A stretch of DNA of 64,000 nucleotides from Ferruginibacter sp. (GTDB taxonomy: Bacteria; Bacteroidota; Bacteroidia; Chitinophagales; Chitinophagaceae): the NCBI GenBank assembly GCA_014379625.1, contig JACMLJ010000010.1, positions 186,001 through 250,000 of the forward strand, written 5' to 3'. The notes under the pieces are model-generated. The model ran no database searches. It was given only the letters and a program-made list of their open reading frames with translations, and was not told where the DNA came from. Positions within the stretch are counted from its first letter, which is position 1, and every line of letters begins with the position of its first letter. Of the stretch, positions 27,174-37,017 are shown piece after piece. The position numbers were made by a program, and so were the translations under genes.

Positions 27174-30100
27174 TTATAGTAATGGGTGATGATCAACATC
27201 CACCATGCCCAACCCTGTGTTTTTTTGAATTGCGAGGGTAAAATAAAAAGTACTTCCTTCCCCCGTAACAGATTCCATCCAGATTTTCCCCTGGTGTAAT
27301 TCCACTATCTTTTTACAATGTGATAAGCCAATGCCCGAGCCCTCATATTCGGTCCTGGTATGTAGCCGCTGGAAAATATCAAATATCCTGTCGCTGTGCT
27401 GCTTTTCTATGCCAATGCCATTGTCGCTGATTGAAAATTTCCAAAAGCCTTCATTTTGCCGGGTAGTAATTTTTATTTGAGGAGCCACCCCCTTTCTGCG
27501 AAATTTTATTGCATTGATCAATAAGTTTTGAAAAAGCAATTTTATCTCCGTAGGATAACCACAGATAACTGGCAACAGATCGTATTGGATACAGGCTTTT
27601 GATTCCTGTATTGCCGCCATGATATCTACCTGTATATTTTTTAGAATGATATTGCAGTCGATTTTTTGTAATGCCGCTTTTTTTCCAATCCTGGAAAAGT
27701 CAAGGAGGTCCTTTATTAATATTTTCATCCTGCTGGATGCTTCGGAAATAAAGTCAAGGTATTTATCGGCCCTTGCATCCAGTTTTCCGTGATACTGTTG
27801 CTGTATCAGTTCTACAAAACCCGATGTGGTGCGCAATGGCTCCTGCAGGTCGTGTGAGGCTACATACACAAATTGTTCAAGTTCTTTATTCTTTATCTTA
27901 AGCTCCTTGTTGGCCAGTTCTGTTTCAATACGCGAATTTTCAGCTTCGTTTCTTGCCTTCTGTTCTTCTTTGGTGGATAGTACCAACAGGCGGGTTTGTT
28001 CATGCACCTGTTGTTGCAGTTTTGCTTTTTGATGCTCAATAGCGTTCATGCGAAAACGGTAGAATGCCAGTACACTACCCGTAACTGCTATGAAACAGGA
28101 CAGTTTAAACCACCAGGTTAACCAAAACGGTGGTTCAATGATTAGTTCAATATTCCTGATATTAGATGACCAGGTGCCTTCATTATTTAACCCCTTTACT
28201 TTAAACAGGTATTTTCCGGGATCGAGATTAGTGTAGGTAGCAATCCGGTTGGTACCTGCCTCATTCCAGCTCTTGTCAAACCCCTCCAGCATATAAGCAT
28301 ATCGCTTTTTTTCTGAAGTCGTGTAATTCAGTGTAGCAAATTCAAAAGAGAAGACGGTATTTGAATACGGGAGGGTGATGGAGCTAGTTTCAGTTATACT
28401 TTTTTTTAAGGTAGAAGGGTCATTTTTATTGATTGCGATGGGTACATCCTTATTGAATACCTGGAATTTAGTAATAACCAATGGAGGTTCAAATGCCATT
28501 GCCCGTATGTTGCCGGGGGAAAACTGGTTAAAGCCGTTATTACCCCCAAAATACATTATGCCCGCTGTACTTTTGCAGGCTGCCTGTCCTTTAAACTCGT
28601 TTGACTGCAATCCATCTGAAACACCGAAATTTTTAAACACCTTTGTCACCGGGTTAAAGCAGGAAATGCCCCGGTTAGTACTTATCCAAAGATTCCTTTT
28701 ATCGTCTTCCAGGATACCAAAAATTACATTGTCAGGAAGGCCATCCGCTACAGTATAAACGGTAAACCGGTTAGTTCTTTTATTAAATTGGTTCAGGCCT
28801 ATCCTAGTGCCTACCCATAAGTTTTTATTGTCATCCTCGAAAATGGCGTTTAAACTATTATCGCTGATACTATTCTTTTTATCCGCATGCAGAAACCGGG
28901 AAAAATTTTTGGCTTTTTTATTATACCGGTTTAACCCTCCCCCATCGGTGCCAACCCACATTTCCCCATCGCTATCCTCAAATATGGACATAATATATGG
29001 ACTGGAAATACCATCGCTGCGGTTTCTGTCATATTGAAAATGCGTAAAAGATTTATTATCCGGGTTAAGTAAATTTAATCCCCCTCCAAAAGTGCCTATC
29101 CAAATGTTTTTGTCTTTATCTTCAAAGATGTTCCAGGCATTATTATTGCTAAGGCTGGAAGCATTGGTGGGATCATTTTTAAAATGTTTAAAAGTATTAT
29201 TCGAAGGGTTAAAGACGGTTACTCCATCCGCCCAGGTACCGATCCAGATGTTTCCTTTACTGTCTTCGCAGGCCGTTAATACATAATCGCCGCAGATACT
29301 CTGGTCATTATCCCTTTCATGCCTAAAATGCGTAAAGTTATTATTTTGGGCGTCAAATAAATTTAAGCCCCCCCCATCCGTACCAATCCATATGTTTTTT
29401 TTTGAATCTTCAAAAATGCTCAAAACCAGGTTATTGCTAAGGCTGTTTTTTTGCATCATGTGCTTAAAATGGGCAAACTTAATTTTATCCCTGTTAGCTA
29501 TGTTGACACCTCCGGCAAAAATACCCAGCCACATATTGTTTTTGGAATCTTTATAAATAGAATAGATCGAATTATTACTGATGCTTTCCTTGTCAATCTC
29601 GTCATTTTTATAAGTAGTAAATAACCCTGTGCTGTAATTAAAGATGGATAATCCCCCGTTTTCGGTACCCACCCATAAATTATTTTCCGCGTCTTCGTTA
29701 ATGGCATACACAGTATTTGAGATCAGGGTATTGGTATTATTATCATCATGCTTAAAATGATAAAATATACCGTTTTTTTGATCGAATAGATCCATTCCGG
29801 CGCCATCTGTTCCTATCCATAACCTTTGTTTGCTATCTTCAAATATAGTGTACACATTGTTGCTGCTGATAGATTTGCTATCATTTTTATTATGCCTGAA
29901 ACGGGTGAAGGATTTAGTTTTCTTATTTAATAAACTGAGTCCGCCACTCATTGTACCGATCCACAGATTATGCTTGCTGTCTTTAAAAACGCTTCTTATA
30001 TAAGAATCACCGATACTATTATTATCATTGGGGTTGTACTTAAAATGTTCAAACGTATTTTTGACAGGATCAAACATATCCACGCCATCCTCTGTACCAA

Positions 30101-30542
30101 TCCAGAGCTTTCCGAGTTCGTCTTCAAGTAAACTGTGGACAATACTATTGGCAATACTTTTGGTATTTGCAGAATCATGCCGGTACGGCGTAAAATTCTC
30201 TTTATTACGATTGTACCTGCATATGCCGCCCCCCAATGTTCCTACCCACAAATCGCCATTTTTATCCTCAATAATGTCCATAATATAATTATTGCTGATA
30301 CTGGTTGGATCGAGAGGATTATTCTTGTATACTGTAAATGAATAGCCATCGTATTTATTCAAGCCATCCCGGGTACCAAACCACATAAAGCCCCTGCTGT
30401 CCTGTAGTACAGAAAGTACGTTGCTTTGGGAAAGCCCCTGGTCGGTTCCAATATGGTCAAATTGTAAATGTTGCTTTTGCGGGTAAGCACAATAACAACA
30501 GGCCTGAAGGACCAGATAAAGTAGTAGGCTCAAATTTTTCAT
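27174..30542 (-). CDS. Two-component propeller sensor histidine kinase
   Basis: A 1122-residue inner-membrane sensor. It has a signal peptide (1-20) and then about fourteen Reg_prop repeats (each with a W(I/V)GT...GG(L)NL-type signature, spaced about 45 residues). These form two seven-bladed periplasmic propellers up to about residue 690. A Y_Y_Y domain follows (about 725-805), then one membrane helix (about 812-832) and a coiled coil. The HisKA domain has its phosphoacceptor His near residue 896 in YVASHDLQEPLRTT, followed by HATPase_c. Related hybrid sensors in Bacteroides continue into a receiver and an AraC domain; this one stops after the kinase, so it needs a separate response regulator. 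It is the first gene of the five-gene operon. Confidence 0.93.
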   Translation of the reverse strand: MKNLSLLLYLVLQACCYCAYPQKQHLQFDHIGTDQGLSQSNVLSVLQDSRGFMWFGTRDGLNKYDGYSFTVYKNNPLDPTSISNNYIMDIIEDKNGDLWVGTLGGGICRYNRNKENFTPYRHDSANTKSIANSIVHSLLEDELGKLWIGTEDGVDMFDPVKNTFEHFKYNPNDNNSIGDSYIRSVFKDSKHNLWIGTMSGGLSLLNKKTKSFTRFRHNKNDSKSISSNNVYTIFEDSKQRLWIGTDGAGMDLFDQKNGIFYHFKHDDNNTNTLISNTVYAINEDAENNLWVGTENGGLSIFNYSTGLFTTYKNDEIDKESISNNSIYSIYKDSKNNMWLGIFAGGVNIANRDKIKFAHFKHMMQKNSLSNNLVLSIFEDSKKNIWIGTDGGGLNLFDAQNNNFTHFRHERDNDQSICGDYVLTACEDSKGNIWIGTWADGVTVFNPSNNTFKHFKNDPTNASSLSNNNAWNIFEDKDKNIWIGTFGGGLNLLNPDNKSFTHFQYDRNRSDGISSPYIMSIFEDSDGEMWVGTDGGGLNRYNKKAKNFSRFLHADKKNSISDNSLNAIFEDDNKNLWVGTRIGLNQFNKRTNRFTVYTVADGLPDNVIFGILEDDKRNLWISTNRGISCFNPVTKVFKNFGVSDGLQSNEFKGQAACKSTAGIMYFGGNNGFNQFSPGNIRAMAFEPPLVITKFQVFNKDVPIAINKNDPSTLKKSITETSSITLPYSNTVFSFEFATLNYTTSEKKRYAYMLEGFDKSWNEAGTNRIATYTNLDPGKYLFKVKGLNNEGTWSSNIRNIELIIEPPFWLTWWFKLSCFIAVTGSVLAFYRFRMNAIEHQKAKLQQQVHEQTRLLVLSTKEEQKARNEAENSRIETELANKELKIKNKELEQFVYVASHDLQEPLRTTSGFVELIQQQYHGKLDARADKYLDFISEASSRMKILIKDLLDFSRIGKKAALQKIDCNIILKNIQVDIMAAIQESKACIQYDLLPVICGYPTEIKLLFQNLLINAIKFRRKGVAPQIKITTRQNEGFWKFSISDNGIGIEKQHSDRIFDIFQRLHTRTEYEGSGIGLSHCKKIVELHQGKIWMESVTGEGSTFYFTLAIQKNTGLGMVDVDHHPLL

Positions 30543-31446
30543 GGTTTCGCTATATTCATGTTTGCAGTTTGAACACAGGTTTATTTATTTTTGTAATAAC
30601 CAGGTACCCTTTTAGGCACAAATTCGGATATTCATTTAATTGCACTCCCGTCGGTAAATCTTCGTTTGGGCTATTGAATATTATTATAGACCCATATCGA
30701 AATTATTTTGACTTTGCACCGGTATTCCCACTAAAAATTAAAACTTTCCATTGTCCTGTTTTCCCTTAACTGTCAGCATTTACCGGTTCATTTTATTGCC
30801 TGTTAAATCAAACGGGCAACAGGTATAAGCTTTAATCAGAAAACCGGCCCCCGTTGGTTTTAACTGCCAGGGAACCAGTATTTTATTAAGCAGATAAAAA
30901 AGCCTCCGAATGTGGAGGCCTTGCATCTTATTGCAAACTCAATATTTTTTAATCTAAAATACAATGAGTTTGAAGGGCTTTCCATATATACACTTGCTTG
31001 TCCCTGTCAGGATAAGAAATAGCATTTAAAAAATACAGGATAATTGACAATGTAAAGGTTAAGATAATCCAAAACCTAAAGTGTAGGTAAGCCGACCAAT
31101 GCAGTGTGGCTAACTATCTATGTTCTTCCCTCTGAACATCTATTGAATTTGGTTTTAGCGTTAACCGGGGGTAAAATGAGGTTAAAAATCTCCGCCAACC
31201 TCTTAGCTCCGAATAAAATTTTATCAGGTCTGGCAACTTATTAAGATATTATTACCCCGCTAATGCAATTACAGCGAAATTTCCTGTTCCGGATAAATAT
31301 AGAAAAGCAGGGTAGAATGATTGTTTTATACCATTGTGTAGCAGGCTAAAGATTTAATAAATATCAATTATGGCATGGTTTTGGGAATCTTTGGCCGGGC
31401 GCCAATAAATTTTATATTCAAACAAAAATTTCTAAAACTTAATATC
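30543..31446. other. Divergent intergenic region with a minus-strand terminator
   Basis: About 900 bp lie between the divergent kinase operon and the coiled-coil gene. No gene was recognised. It contains a minus-strand terminator (30896-30919) and an adjacent 8-bp inverted repeat (30934-30941 with 30965-30972). Together these suggest a minus-strand small RNA or a lost gene. Confidence 0.5.
30896..30919 (-). terminator. Intrinsic terminator on the minus strand
   Basis: Read on the minus strand, the stem GCCTCC-ACATTC-GGAGGC is followed by six T residues. No annotated minus-strand gene lies directly upstream of it: the next gene in that direction (31447) is on the plus strand. What it terminates is therefore unknown. 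Confidence 0.75.
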
Positions 31447-32427
31447 ATGAATACTACAGACAATTTTCCAATAACTGAGCCTCAGCAGGCACCGGTTCGT
31501 AATAACTCTAAAAATATCGTGATCGGCATCTTAGCTGCAGGAATTATTGGCCTGGGTGGCTATTTAATAGTTGATAAAAATAAAACAGGTGAAGTTATCC
31601 AGCAAAAAGACTCACAGATTGCTACAGTAATTGATGAAAAAAGCGATGTTCAGAAAAGCTTTGATGCGTCACTGGCAAGGCTTGATTCGATGTCAACCGC
31701 CAATAAAGGCCTGGAAGGTAAGTTAACAGCGAAAAATGGTGAGATCAATAAAGTAAAATCAGAAATACGCAGTATATTAAATAAGAAAAATGCAACCGCT
31801 GCTGAATTGTCCAGGGCAAAAATGCTCATCGCATCTTTAAACGGACAAATTGAGAGCATGCAGGTTGAAGTTGCCCGTTTATCCCAGGAAAACCAGGTTT
31901 TATCGAATGATAAAGTGGTGTTGACCCAGGAAAAAGAAAAATTAAATTCTGATCTCACTGCCACAACAGTTGTAAAACAGGAGCTTGAAAAGAAAGTAGA
32001 AGTAGCATCTACGCTGAACGCATATAATATTAAGATTACACCGATTAACGTAAAAAATAATGGTAAAGAAAAAGAATCTTCCATTGCAAAACGGGTAGAC
32101 AAACTGGTTGTTAGTTTTGAAGTTGATAACCGAATCGCTCAACCAGGTATGACGGATGTTTATGTTTTGGTAATCGGCCCTGATGGTAAACCCTTATCAG
32201 CGGAGGCATTAGGTTCAGGCACTTTCACAACCCGTGAAGAAGGCGATAAATCATTCACTGCAAAAGTTCCCGTTGATGTGGAAACAGCTAAGAAGAAGAA
32301 TGTTGAATTTGCTTTTAACCCGGGCGCTAATTTTCAACAGGGAAATTATACTATTCAAATTTATCAAAATGGATTTAAGATTGGCGAAGGCATACGTTCA
32401 TTAAAAAAGGGCGGCTTATTCAGCTAG
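31447..32427 (+). CDS. Membrane-anchored coiled-coil protein of unknown function
   Basis: A 326-residue protein. ATG 31447 (MNTTDNFPITEPQQAP) is preferred over an in-frame ATG 72 bp upstream, because the extra residues are atypical. A short cytoplasmic N-terminus is followed by one membrane helix (about 24-42, IVIGILAAGIIGLGGYLIV). A long coiled coil comes next (about 50-190, many heptads with Leu/Ile), then a compact C-terminal beta-rich domain (about 200-326, with VSFEVDNRIAQPGMTDVYVLVIGPDGKPL). The C-terminal part is presumably periplasmic. No proven function is known. It stands alone and ends in a strong terminator. Confidence 0.85.
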   Translation: MNTTDNFPITEPQQAPVRNNSKNIVIGILAAGIIGLGGYLIVDKNKTGEVIQQKDSQIATVIDEKSDVQKSFDASLARLDSMSTANKGLEGKLTAKNGEINKVKSEIRSILNKKNATAAELSRAKMLIASLNGQIESMQVEVARLSQENQVLSNDKVVLTQEKEKLNSDLTATTVVKQELEKKVEVASTLNAYNIKITPINVKNNGKEKESSIAKRVDKLVVSFEVDNRIAQPGMTDVYVLVIGPDGKPLSAEALGSGTFTTREEGDKSFTAKVPVDVETAKKKNVEFAFNPGANFQQGNYTIQIYQNGFKIGEGIRSLKKGGLFS

Positions 32428-32473
32428 TCATGCTGATCCGTACCTTCTATATATACAGTTTACAAATCAAAAA

Positions 32474-32509
32474 GGAGCTGCCTGAAAATTCAGGTAGCTC
32501 CTTTTTTTT
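32474..32509 (+). terminator. Intrinsic terminator of the coiled-coil gene
   Basis: The stem arms GGAGCT-G-CCTGAA and TTCAGG-T-AGCTCC (13 pairs, including one G-T) surround a short AA loop and are followed by eight T residues. Confidence 0.9.
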
Positions 32510-32627
32510 AATTAAAGGCTAACTATTATCGCCTTTATTGTTAATATTGTCCTGTGCTTTACCGATCAAAGAACCCATTATACTTATCGCTTACAATTAC
32601 AGGATTAGCCGATAACTATTTTATCAA

Positions 32628-33890
32628 TTATTGAAGGATTAGATTTCCCTGGATAACGAAATTCTTTGTTGTATTTACTGTAAGCTTTGCACCGGCCGAA
32701 ACTGTATAGGAAATATTTAATACGCATTGTCCGCCAGGTGCGGGGTCAATCATGATTTCGCTACCCGGTTCAATTGTAGCGGGTGGTACAATATTATTAA
32801 CCCAGTTATTCGGATCATTCCAATTTCCATTCCCAATGAAATTATAGGTAGCGGCCAGGTTAGAAACAAAGTTGCTTACATCAAAAGCGTGCAGTTTAGG
32901 TTTGATTGACAAAGGAACAAAGTAATCGCTGCTGATATAACCGTAGGTAGCTGTTTTAAAGCATATTCCTTCGGCCTGTCCCACAATAAGAACATTCGGC
33001 AAATCAAATTGTCTTTTATTTCCATTAAAATAATTTCCTCCATTGTAGTCGGTTAATAGATGCATATAATGTAATCCGGGAAATGTGTTCTTATATCCAA
33101 GAAGGGCCACCATTTTTTTACCAATTGATTTGTCTGCAGCAGTTACAAGATAATTGGTTATAAGCGTTTCCAATGGGTATGCTATATAATTGCCTGGTGC
33201 AAGGCCGTTAATCTCGTAATGGGTGGTGGTGATATCAATCCAGTTTTTGGTAAACAGGTGAATTTTCCCGCCATCCACAATCATTGCTTCGCAATCAAAT
33301 TTTGTATTGTTATTGATGGTGGGCAGAGGTGGTTGTTGCTGGTCGCTGTATGAAAAGTTGATAATATTTATTTGTCCTGCGGGGATAGTAACAACAGGAT
33401 TACTAATATAATCAGGAATAGCGCTCAAAGGGAATTTGTAAATTTTTAAGTTTGTTCTTGCACCATTAGCGTTGTTTCCAAAATCGCCAATATAAAAGTA
33501 AATTCCATCAAAAGCGATGTCTTCCCAGTCAATATTTTCGGCGCCGGAAAGGCTTACTTTTTGCAGCAGCATATTTGTTATAGTATCCATTCTATAGATA
33601 GCGGCTGCGCCCCCGCCGTCATTAAAGCTCCACAAAAAATTGCCCGCCATCTGCAACCCGCTGCTTTCGATGAGGGTATCGCTTAAAGGATCTACTTTTA
33701 TAATCGGGGTATAACTGGTAGAATTGTACGTGCAACTACCGTTATTGATAGTAGCGGATGGGTTGTAATTATTAGCCAATGGGTCCCTGCAACCATACAC
33801 CTGTCCACACAAAGGGTGAGATTCAAATAAAACCAACAACATTAAAATCAGGTTTATCGTATAAGAAATGATTATTCTCGTAGTTATCAT
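32628..33890 (-). CDS. Secreted protein of unknown function with a Cys-containing NYNP motif
   Basis: A 420-residue protein with an N-terminal signal peptide (hydrophobic 8-22, cleavage near LCGQ). It is followed by GCRDPLANNYNPSATINNGS and a CTY, a Cys-bounded motif found repeatedly in secreted proteins of environmental Bacteroidota. The middle (about 65-345) looks like a beta-propeller-type region (SGLQMAGNFLWSFNDGGG, IYRMDTITN, DWEDIAFDG, YIGDFGNN). The C-terminus has a GNGNWNDPNNW segment and a beta-strand tail. No clear type IX sorting tail is seen. The DWED and YIGD motifs resemble those of secreted esterase-like or phytase-like propellers, but no catalytic role can be claimed. Confidence 0.8.
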   Translation of the reverse strand: MITTRIIISYTINLILMLLVLFESHPLCGQVYGCRDPLANNYNPSATINNGSCTYNSTSYTPIIKVDPLSDTLIESSGLQMAGNFLWSFNDGGGAAAIYRMDTITNMLLQKVSLSGAENIDWEDIAFDGIYFYIGDFGNNANGARTNLKIYKFPLSAIPDYISNPVVTIPAGQINIINFSYSDQQQPPLPTINNNTKFDCEAMIVDGGKIHLFTKNWIDITTTHYEINGLAPGNYIAYPLETLITNYLVTAADKSIGKKMVALLGYKNTFPGLHYMHLLTDYNGGNYFNGNKRQFDLPNVLIVGQAEGICFKTATYGYISSDYFVPLSIKPKLHAFDVSNFVSNLAATYNFIGNGNWNDPNNWVNNIVPPATIEPGSEIMIDPAPGGQCVLNISYTVSAGAKLTVNTTKNFVIQGNLILQ

Positions 33891-33982
33891 TTTATGGGCC
33901 TGTTTGTAAAAGGTATAACTAATGTTACAATTGTTTTATTGTGACACAGCTTAACCCTGTTAAAAAGAAAATTCATTTACTG

Positions 33983-34411
33983 CTATTTGATCAGCAATTT
34001 ATGAAACCGCTCTATTTCTGTTTTTTCAAGAGGGGTAATTGCTTCGTTGTTATCAAACTTTAATTTAATAAAAAGCACCCTTTTGTGTTGGGGATATTTT
34101 TCCAAAATATCGGAAATATGCTTTTCCAGCAAAACATCTTTTATATCGAAAACCGGAGGTAAAGGGGCCGGTGATTTGTAACGGGTAGGCCTTTTTAGTA
34201 TGATGGCTTCCAGGGTAGCTAATTTACCCTGCGAAATTGATCTTACATTAGCCGCTTTATGATACAAACCTTCAAGTTGCTTTTTGCTTAAACTTCCCCG
34301 TTCCTGGTACTGGTTAAGCAGGCTTTCAATAAATTTGGATGTGGGGTAGGATGCAAGCGTTTCTTTCAACACATCAAAAATGATATCTAAATCCGGTTTA
34401 ATTCTGTTCAT
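33983..34411 (-). CDS. Small cytoplasmic protein of unknown function
   Basis: A 142-residue protein from ATG 34411 (MNRIKPDLDIIFDVLKETL). An in-frame ATG at 34510 exists, but the added residues are not protein-like. It has no signal or membrane segment and is mostly helical, with a SLSKKQLEGLYHKAANV region and a basic C-terminus (HKRVLFIKLKFDNNEAITPLEKTEIERFHKLL). No family was recognised. Confidence 0.7.
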   Translation of the reverse strand: MNRIKPDLDIIFDVLKETLASYPTSKFIESLLNQYQERGSLSKKQLEGLYHKAANVRSISQGKLATLEAIILKRPTRYKSPAPLPPVFDIKDVLLEKHISDILEKYPQHKRVLFIKLKFDNNEAITPLEKTEIERFHKLLIK

Positions 34412-34964
34412 TGTGATTAGTGAATAATTAAAAGTATAAAAATAAGGATTCCGAAATGCCGGATGAGGATTGAAAAGCAGTAATCTATTTATTTGGCCTT
34501 TGCAGGGCAACCAACTAACCCATTTTTTTTCTGACGCCAGTTTCTACATATATTTAATCTGAAGAAATCTGTAGTGTAGGCAGTCATTGGTTAAATAATT
34601 TCAAACAATAAAAATAATGAAATAGACGGAAAATTTGAATAACTGAAAAGCAGGACAGGGTTTTAATTTGCAGTGCGCGCAACAAATATTATTTCCAATG
34701 TATTAAATAATTTGACAGGATAGGTAGAAAACGCGCAAAAGTAATATGGAATTGGGTTTCGTTGTGCGCATTGAAATATTTTACAGCCTCAAAATAATAG
34801 TGTTAAGAAAATTTAAAATACTGGCGTTAAAAAATGACGGGTAAAGACTTTTACAACACTTTATAAATAATATAGCAGTAGTTCTCTAAATAAAATTGAA
34901 TTGAGCTTATCTTTGGGATGCACCCTATCTTTGTTTTAACTATTTATAAAATAAAAAGAGATTT
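34412..34964. other. AT-rich divergent intergenic region
   Basis: No gene was seen in this 553-bp gap. Two TATCTTTG boxes lie near its right end and belong to the plus-strand gene. Confidence 0.5.
34908..34933 (+). promoter_or_regulatory. Two consecutive TATCTTTG -7 boxes
   Basis: TATCTTTG occurs at 34908-34915 and again at 34926-34933. Both match TAnnTTTG exactly, and they lie 18 bp apart. The TTG at 34901-34903 is 22 bp before the second box and can be its -33 element. They probably drive the gene at 34965. Confidence 0.55.
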
Positions 34965-35663
34965 ATGCGATACCTGATTACCTGTTTACTGATTGTTATT
35001 TCTTCCATTGTATTTTCACAAAATTCGATTTTGGACAGCCCGGAGGTAAAAAATTCCACCATTGAATTTAATGGTGGCAAGTACAATGGTTACTTAATTG
35101 AATTTAATGCGTCGCCGGATATTGTTGAAGAAGCAATAAAAGAAAGATTTAAACTGCAAGGAATAAAACCAAAAGAAACCAAATCTTTTATGGTATATCG
35201 CAATGTAGTTATTCCGCTAATTGATCCCGTAAAACCGATGGACGCTTTTATTAAGGTTGAAAGAAAAAGCAGGAAGGAAAAAGAACAAACGATTGTTTAT
35301 TTTATATCAGCCAATCCTGGTGAAATACCTGAGGATAAATTAAAATCCGATGCCGCATCCAAATCGGTCGGTGTAACCGGTATAAAAAAAGGGGATGCTT
35401 TTCTGACAGGCTTAATACCGGACGTAAAGCAGGGAGTGTATAATAAAGACCTTGCTGACCAGCAATCTCAATTGAAAAAAGAAGAAAAAAAACTGTCGGG
35501 GCTGTTAGATGATCAGGCGGATATGGAAAAGAAACTGAAAAAATTACAGAGCGATCTTGAATTCAATAAGAAAGCGCAGGAGAGACAATCCGCTGAGGTT
35601 GAAAAAATGAAAACTGCATTAAATGAACTGGTGTTGAAAAACCCGTCAAAGGGAGGGCAGTAA
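34965..35663 (+). CDS. Exported coiled-coil protein of unknown function
   Basis: A 232-residue protein with a signal peptide (MRYLITCLLIVISSIVFSQ, cleavage after residue 18 or 19). A small alpha/beta domain (about 25-125, YNGYLIEFNASPDIVEEAIKERF) is followed by a long charged coiled coil at the C-terminus (155-225, QSQLKKEEKKLSGLLDDQADMEKKLKKL). It is likely periplasmic. No family was recognised. Confidence 0.82.
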   Translation: MRYLITCLLIVISSIVFSQNSILDSPEVKNSTIEFNGGKYNGYLIEFNASPDIVEEAIKERFKLQGIKPKETKSFMVYRNVVIPLIDPVKPMDAFIKVERKSRKEKEQTIVYFISANPGEIPEDKLKSDAASKSVGVTGIKKGDAFLTGLIPDVKQGVYNKDLADQQSQLKKEEKKLSGLLDDQADMEKKLKKLQSDLEFNKKAQERQSAEVEKMKTALNELVLKNPSKGGQ

Positions 35664-35901
35664 CCCGATATCCGGTAAAGCTCTACGATTGGGTAGAACC
35701 CAAATATTCAATACCTGAATTACCTGGATCAGAGCAACAATTCCGGCTTAACTAAACGACATTTATTTACCATTACCAATTCACCCTTAACTTAACAATA
35801 CCTGTCATTCGGCATAACTATTTTCATATTTATTAAAATCTGCGAAGTAGTTGATTTTACTTTCGGCATCACCTCAATGCCTGGCTATTTTATTATTTTG
35901 T

Positions 35902-36351
35902 TTAAATACGATTAGTTTTTTTTTCTTCATCTGCTAATTTATAAGACCAGGGGCCATTACCAGCAATAAGAAAGTAGATAAGTAAGAACAACACCAGAAT
36001 GGAAAGAAGTAACTCCGAATACGGCCTCATTATTTCTCCTCCCGTGTTAACAAATATTACAGCGGCCAGCAAAACGGGTATCTGGATCAGGCAGGCAAAA
36101 CGGGTAAATAATCCAATGATCATTAGCAGGCCACCCACTATATGCGCAAAAACCACATAATGCCCCAAAATTATATACATCAGGGAATCAAATTCTACTT
36201 TAACAGGCATAAGACCCATTAGTGTTCCCATGTTTCGAAGAAAGTCAACTCCTTTATAACAAAGAAAAATACCCAATAATATACGAATAATATCAAGCCA
36301 TTTGGGATGGTGACTGTCACCCCAATGTTCGAACCGTTGAAGGATATTCAT
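35902..36351 (-). CDS. DoxX-like membrane protein
   Basis: A 149-residue inner-membrane protein with four predicted helices. The DoxX-type pattern is visible: an IIRILLGIFLCYKGVDFL first helix, a second at about 60-82 (HYVVFAHIVGGLLMIIGLFTRF), a third at 85-103, and a fourth at 115-131. Members are linked to quinone or redox functions in a few organisms, but most have no proven role. It is on the same strand as a second related membrane gene 258 bp upstream. Confidence 0.82.
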   Translation of the reverse strand: MNILQRFEHWGDSHHPKWLDIIRILLGIFLCYKGVDFLRNMGTLMGLMPVKVEFDSLMYIILGHYVVFAHIVGGLLMIIGLFTRFACLIQIPVLLAAVIFVNTGGEIMRPYSELLLSILVLFLLIYFLIAGNGPWSYKLADEEKKTNRI

Positions 36352-36609
36352 ATTGAAAAGTTTTAAGTAATAAAAAGTACTGTATAAAATTCAAATATTT
36401 TTTTGCATGGCCAGTTGGGGCTGGCAGTTGTTTATGTGGATTTTATTTGGCAATCGTTTACAGATCTGAGGCTATTTTTGTACGAGAGAAAACTTTAAAC
36501 AGTGTGTTCAGCAAGGTATAAGTTCAAACAATCAATGGGGCGCCGAATTTTCACACCTGCATAAATTATAAATGCGAAAGAATGCCATGCTCCTTTGGAT
36601 TACTCCTAA

Positions 36610-37017
36610 CTAATCGCTGTCTTCCAAATGTAATTTCTGGTGATGGGCCCCTGCTGCTACATGCAATGCGAAACCAACAATGGCTGTATCTTTCAATAAA
36701 TTTATCAAAGCTATTTGCTTCATTTCCTTATCACCGGCATTAAGGTAATTAGGAATATGAATGCTTACAATAAATATGATCAGCAAAATCGCAAGCAGGT
36801 ATCCGGCCAGCTTTACCATTTTATTGGTCAAAAAGGAAAGGGCCACCAATATAAATGCAGCACCCACAAAATAAACCCATATTATACCACCCGGCATAAA
36901 GCCTGGTACAAAAACTAAAAGGTCGTGTGGATGTAAAAAATGAAAAACCCCAAATGCAAATAAAACAATGGTCAATAAGTAGATCGCTATTCTTGAAATT
37001 ATATGGTACTGTTTCAT
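36610..37017 (-). CDS. DoxX-like four-helix membrane protein
   Basis: A 135-residue inner-membrane protein with four hydrophobic segments (about 8-25, 42-60, 66-86 and 105-122). The first loop holds a HFLHPHDLLVFVPGFMPGG motif, typical of the DoxX-like superfamily. Its function is unknown. A C-terminal His-rich stretch (HVAAGAHHQKLHLED) is present, but there is no clear metal-binding motif. Confidence 0.75.
   Translation of the reverse strand: MKQYHIISRIAIYLLTIVLFAFGVFHFLHPHDLLVFVPGFMPGGIIWVYFVGAAFILVALSFLTNKMVKLAGYLLAILLIIFIVSIHIPNYLNAGDKEMKQIALINLLKDTAIVGFALHVAAGAHHQKLHLEDSD

Noticed and set aside
30569..30769. Short plus-strand open frame after the kinase operon start
   Set aside because: No signal, domain or supporting context; the composition is like non-coding AT-rich sequence.
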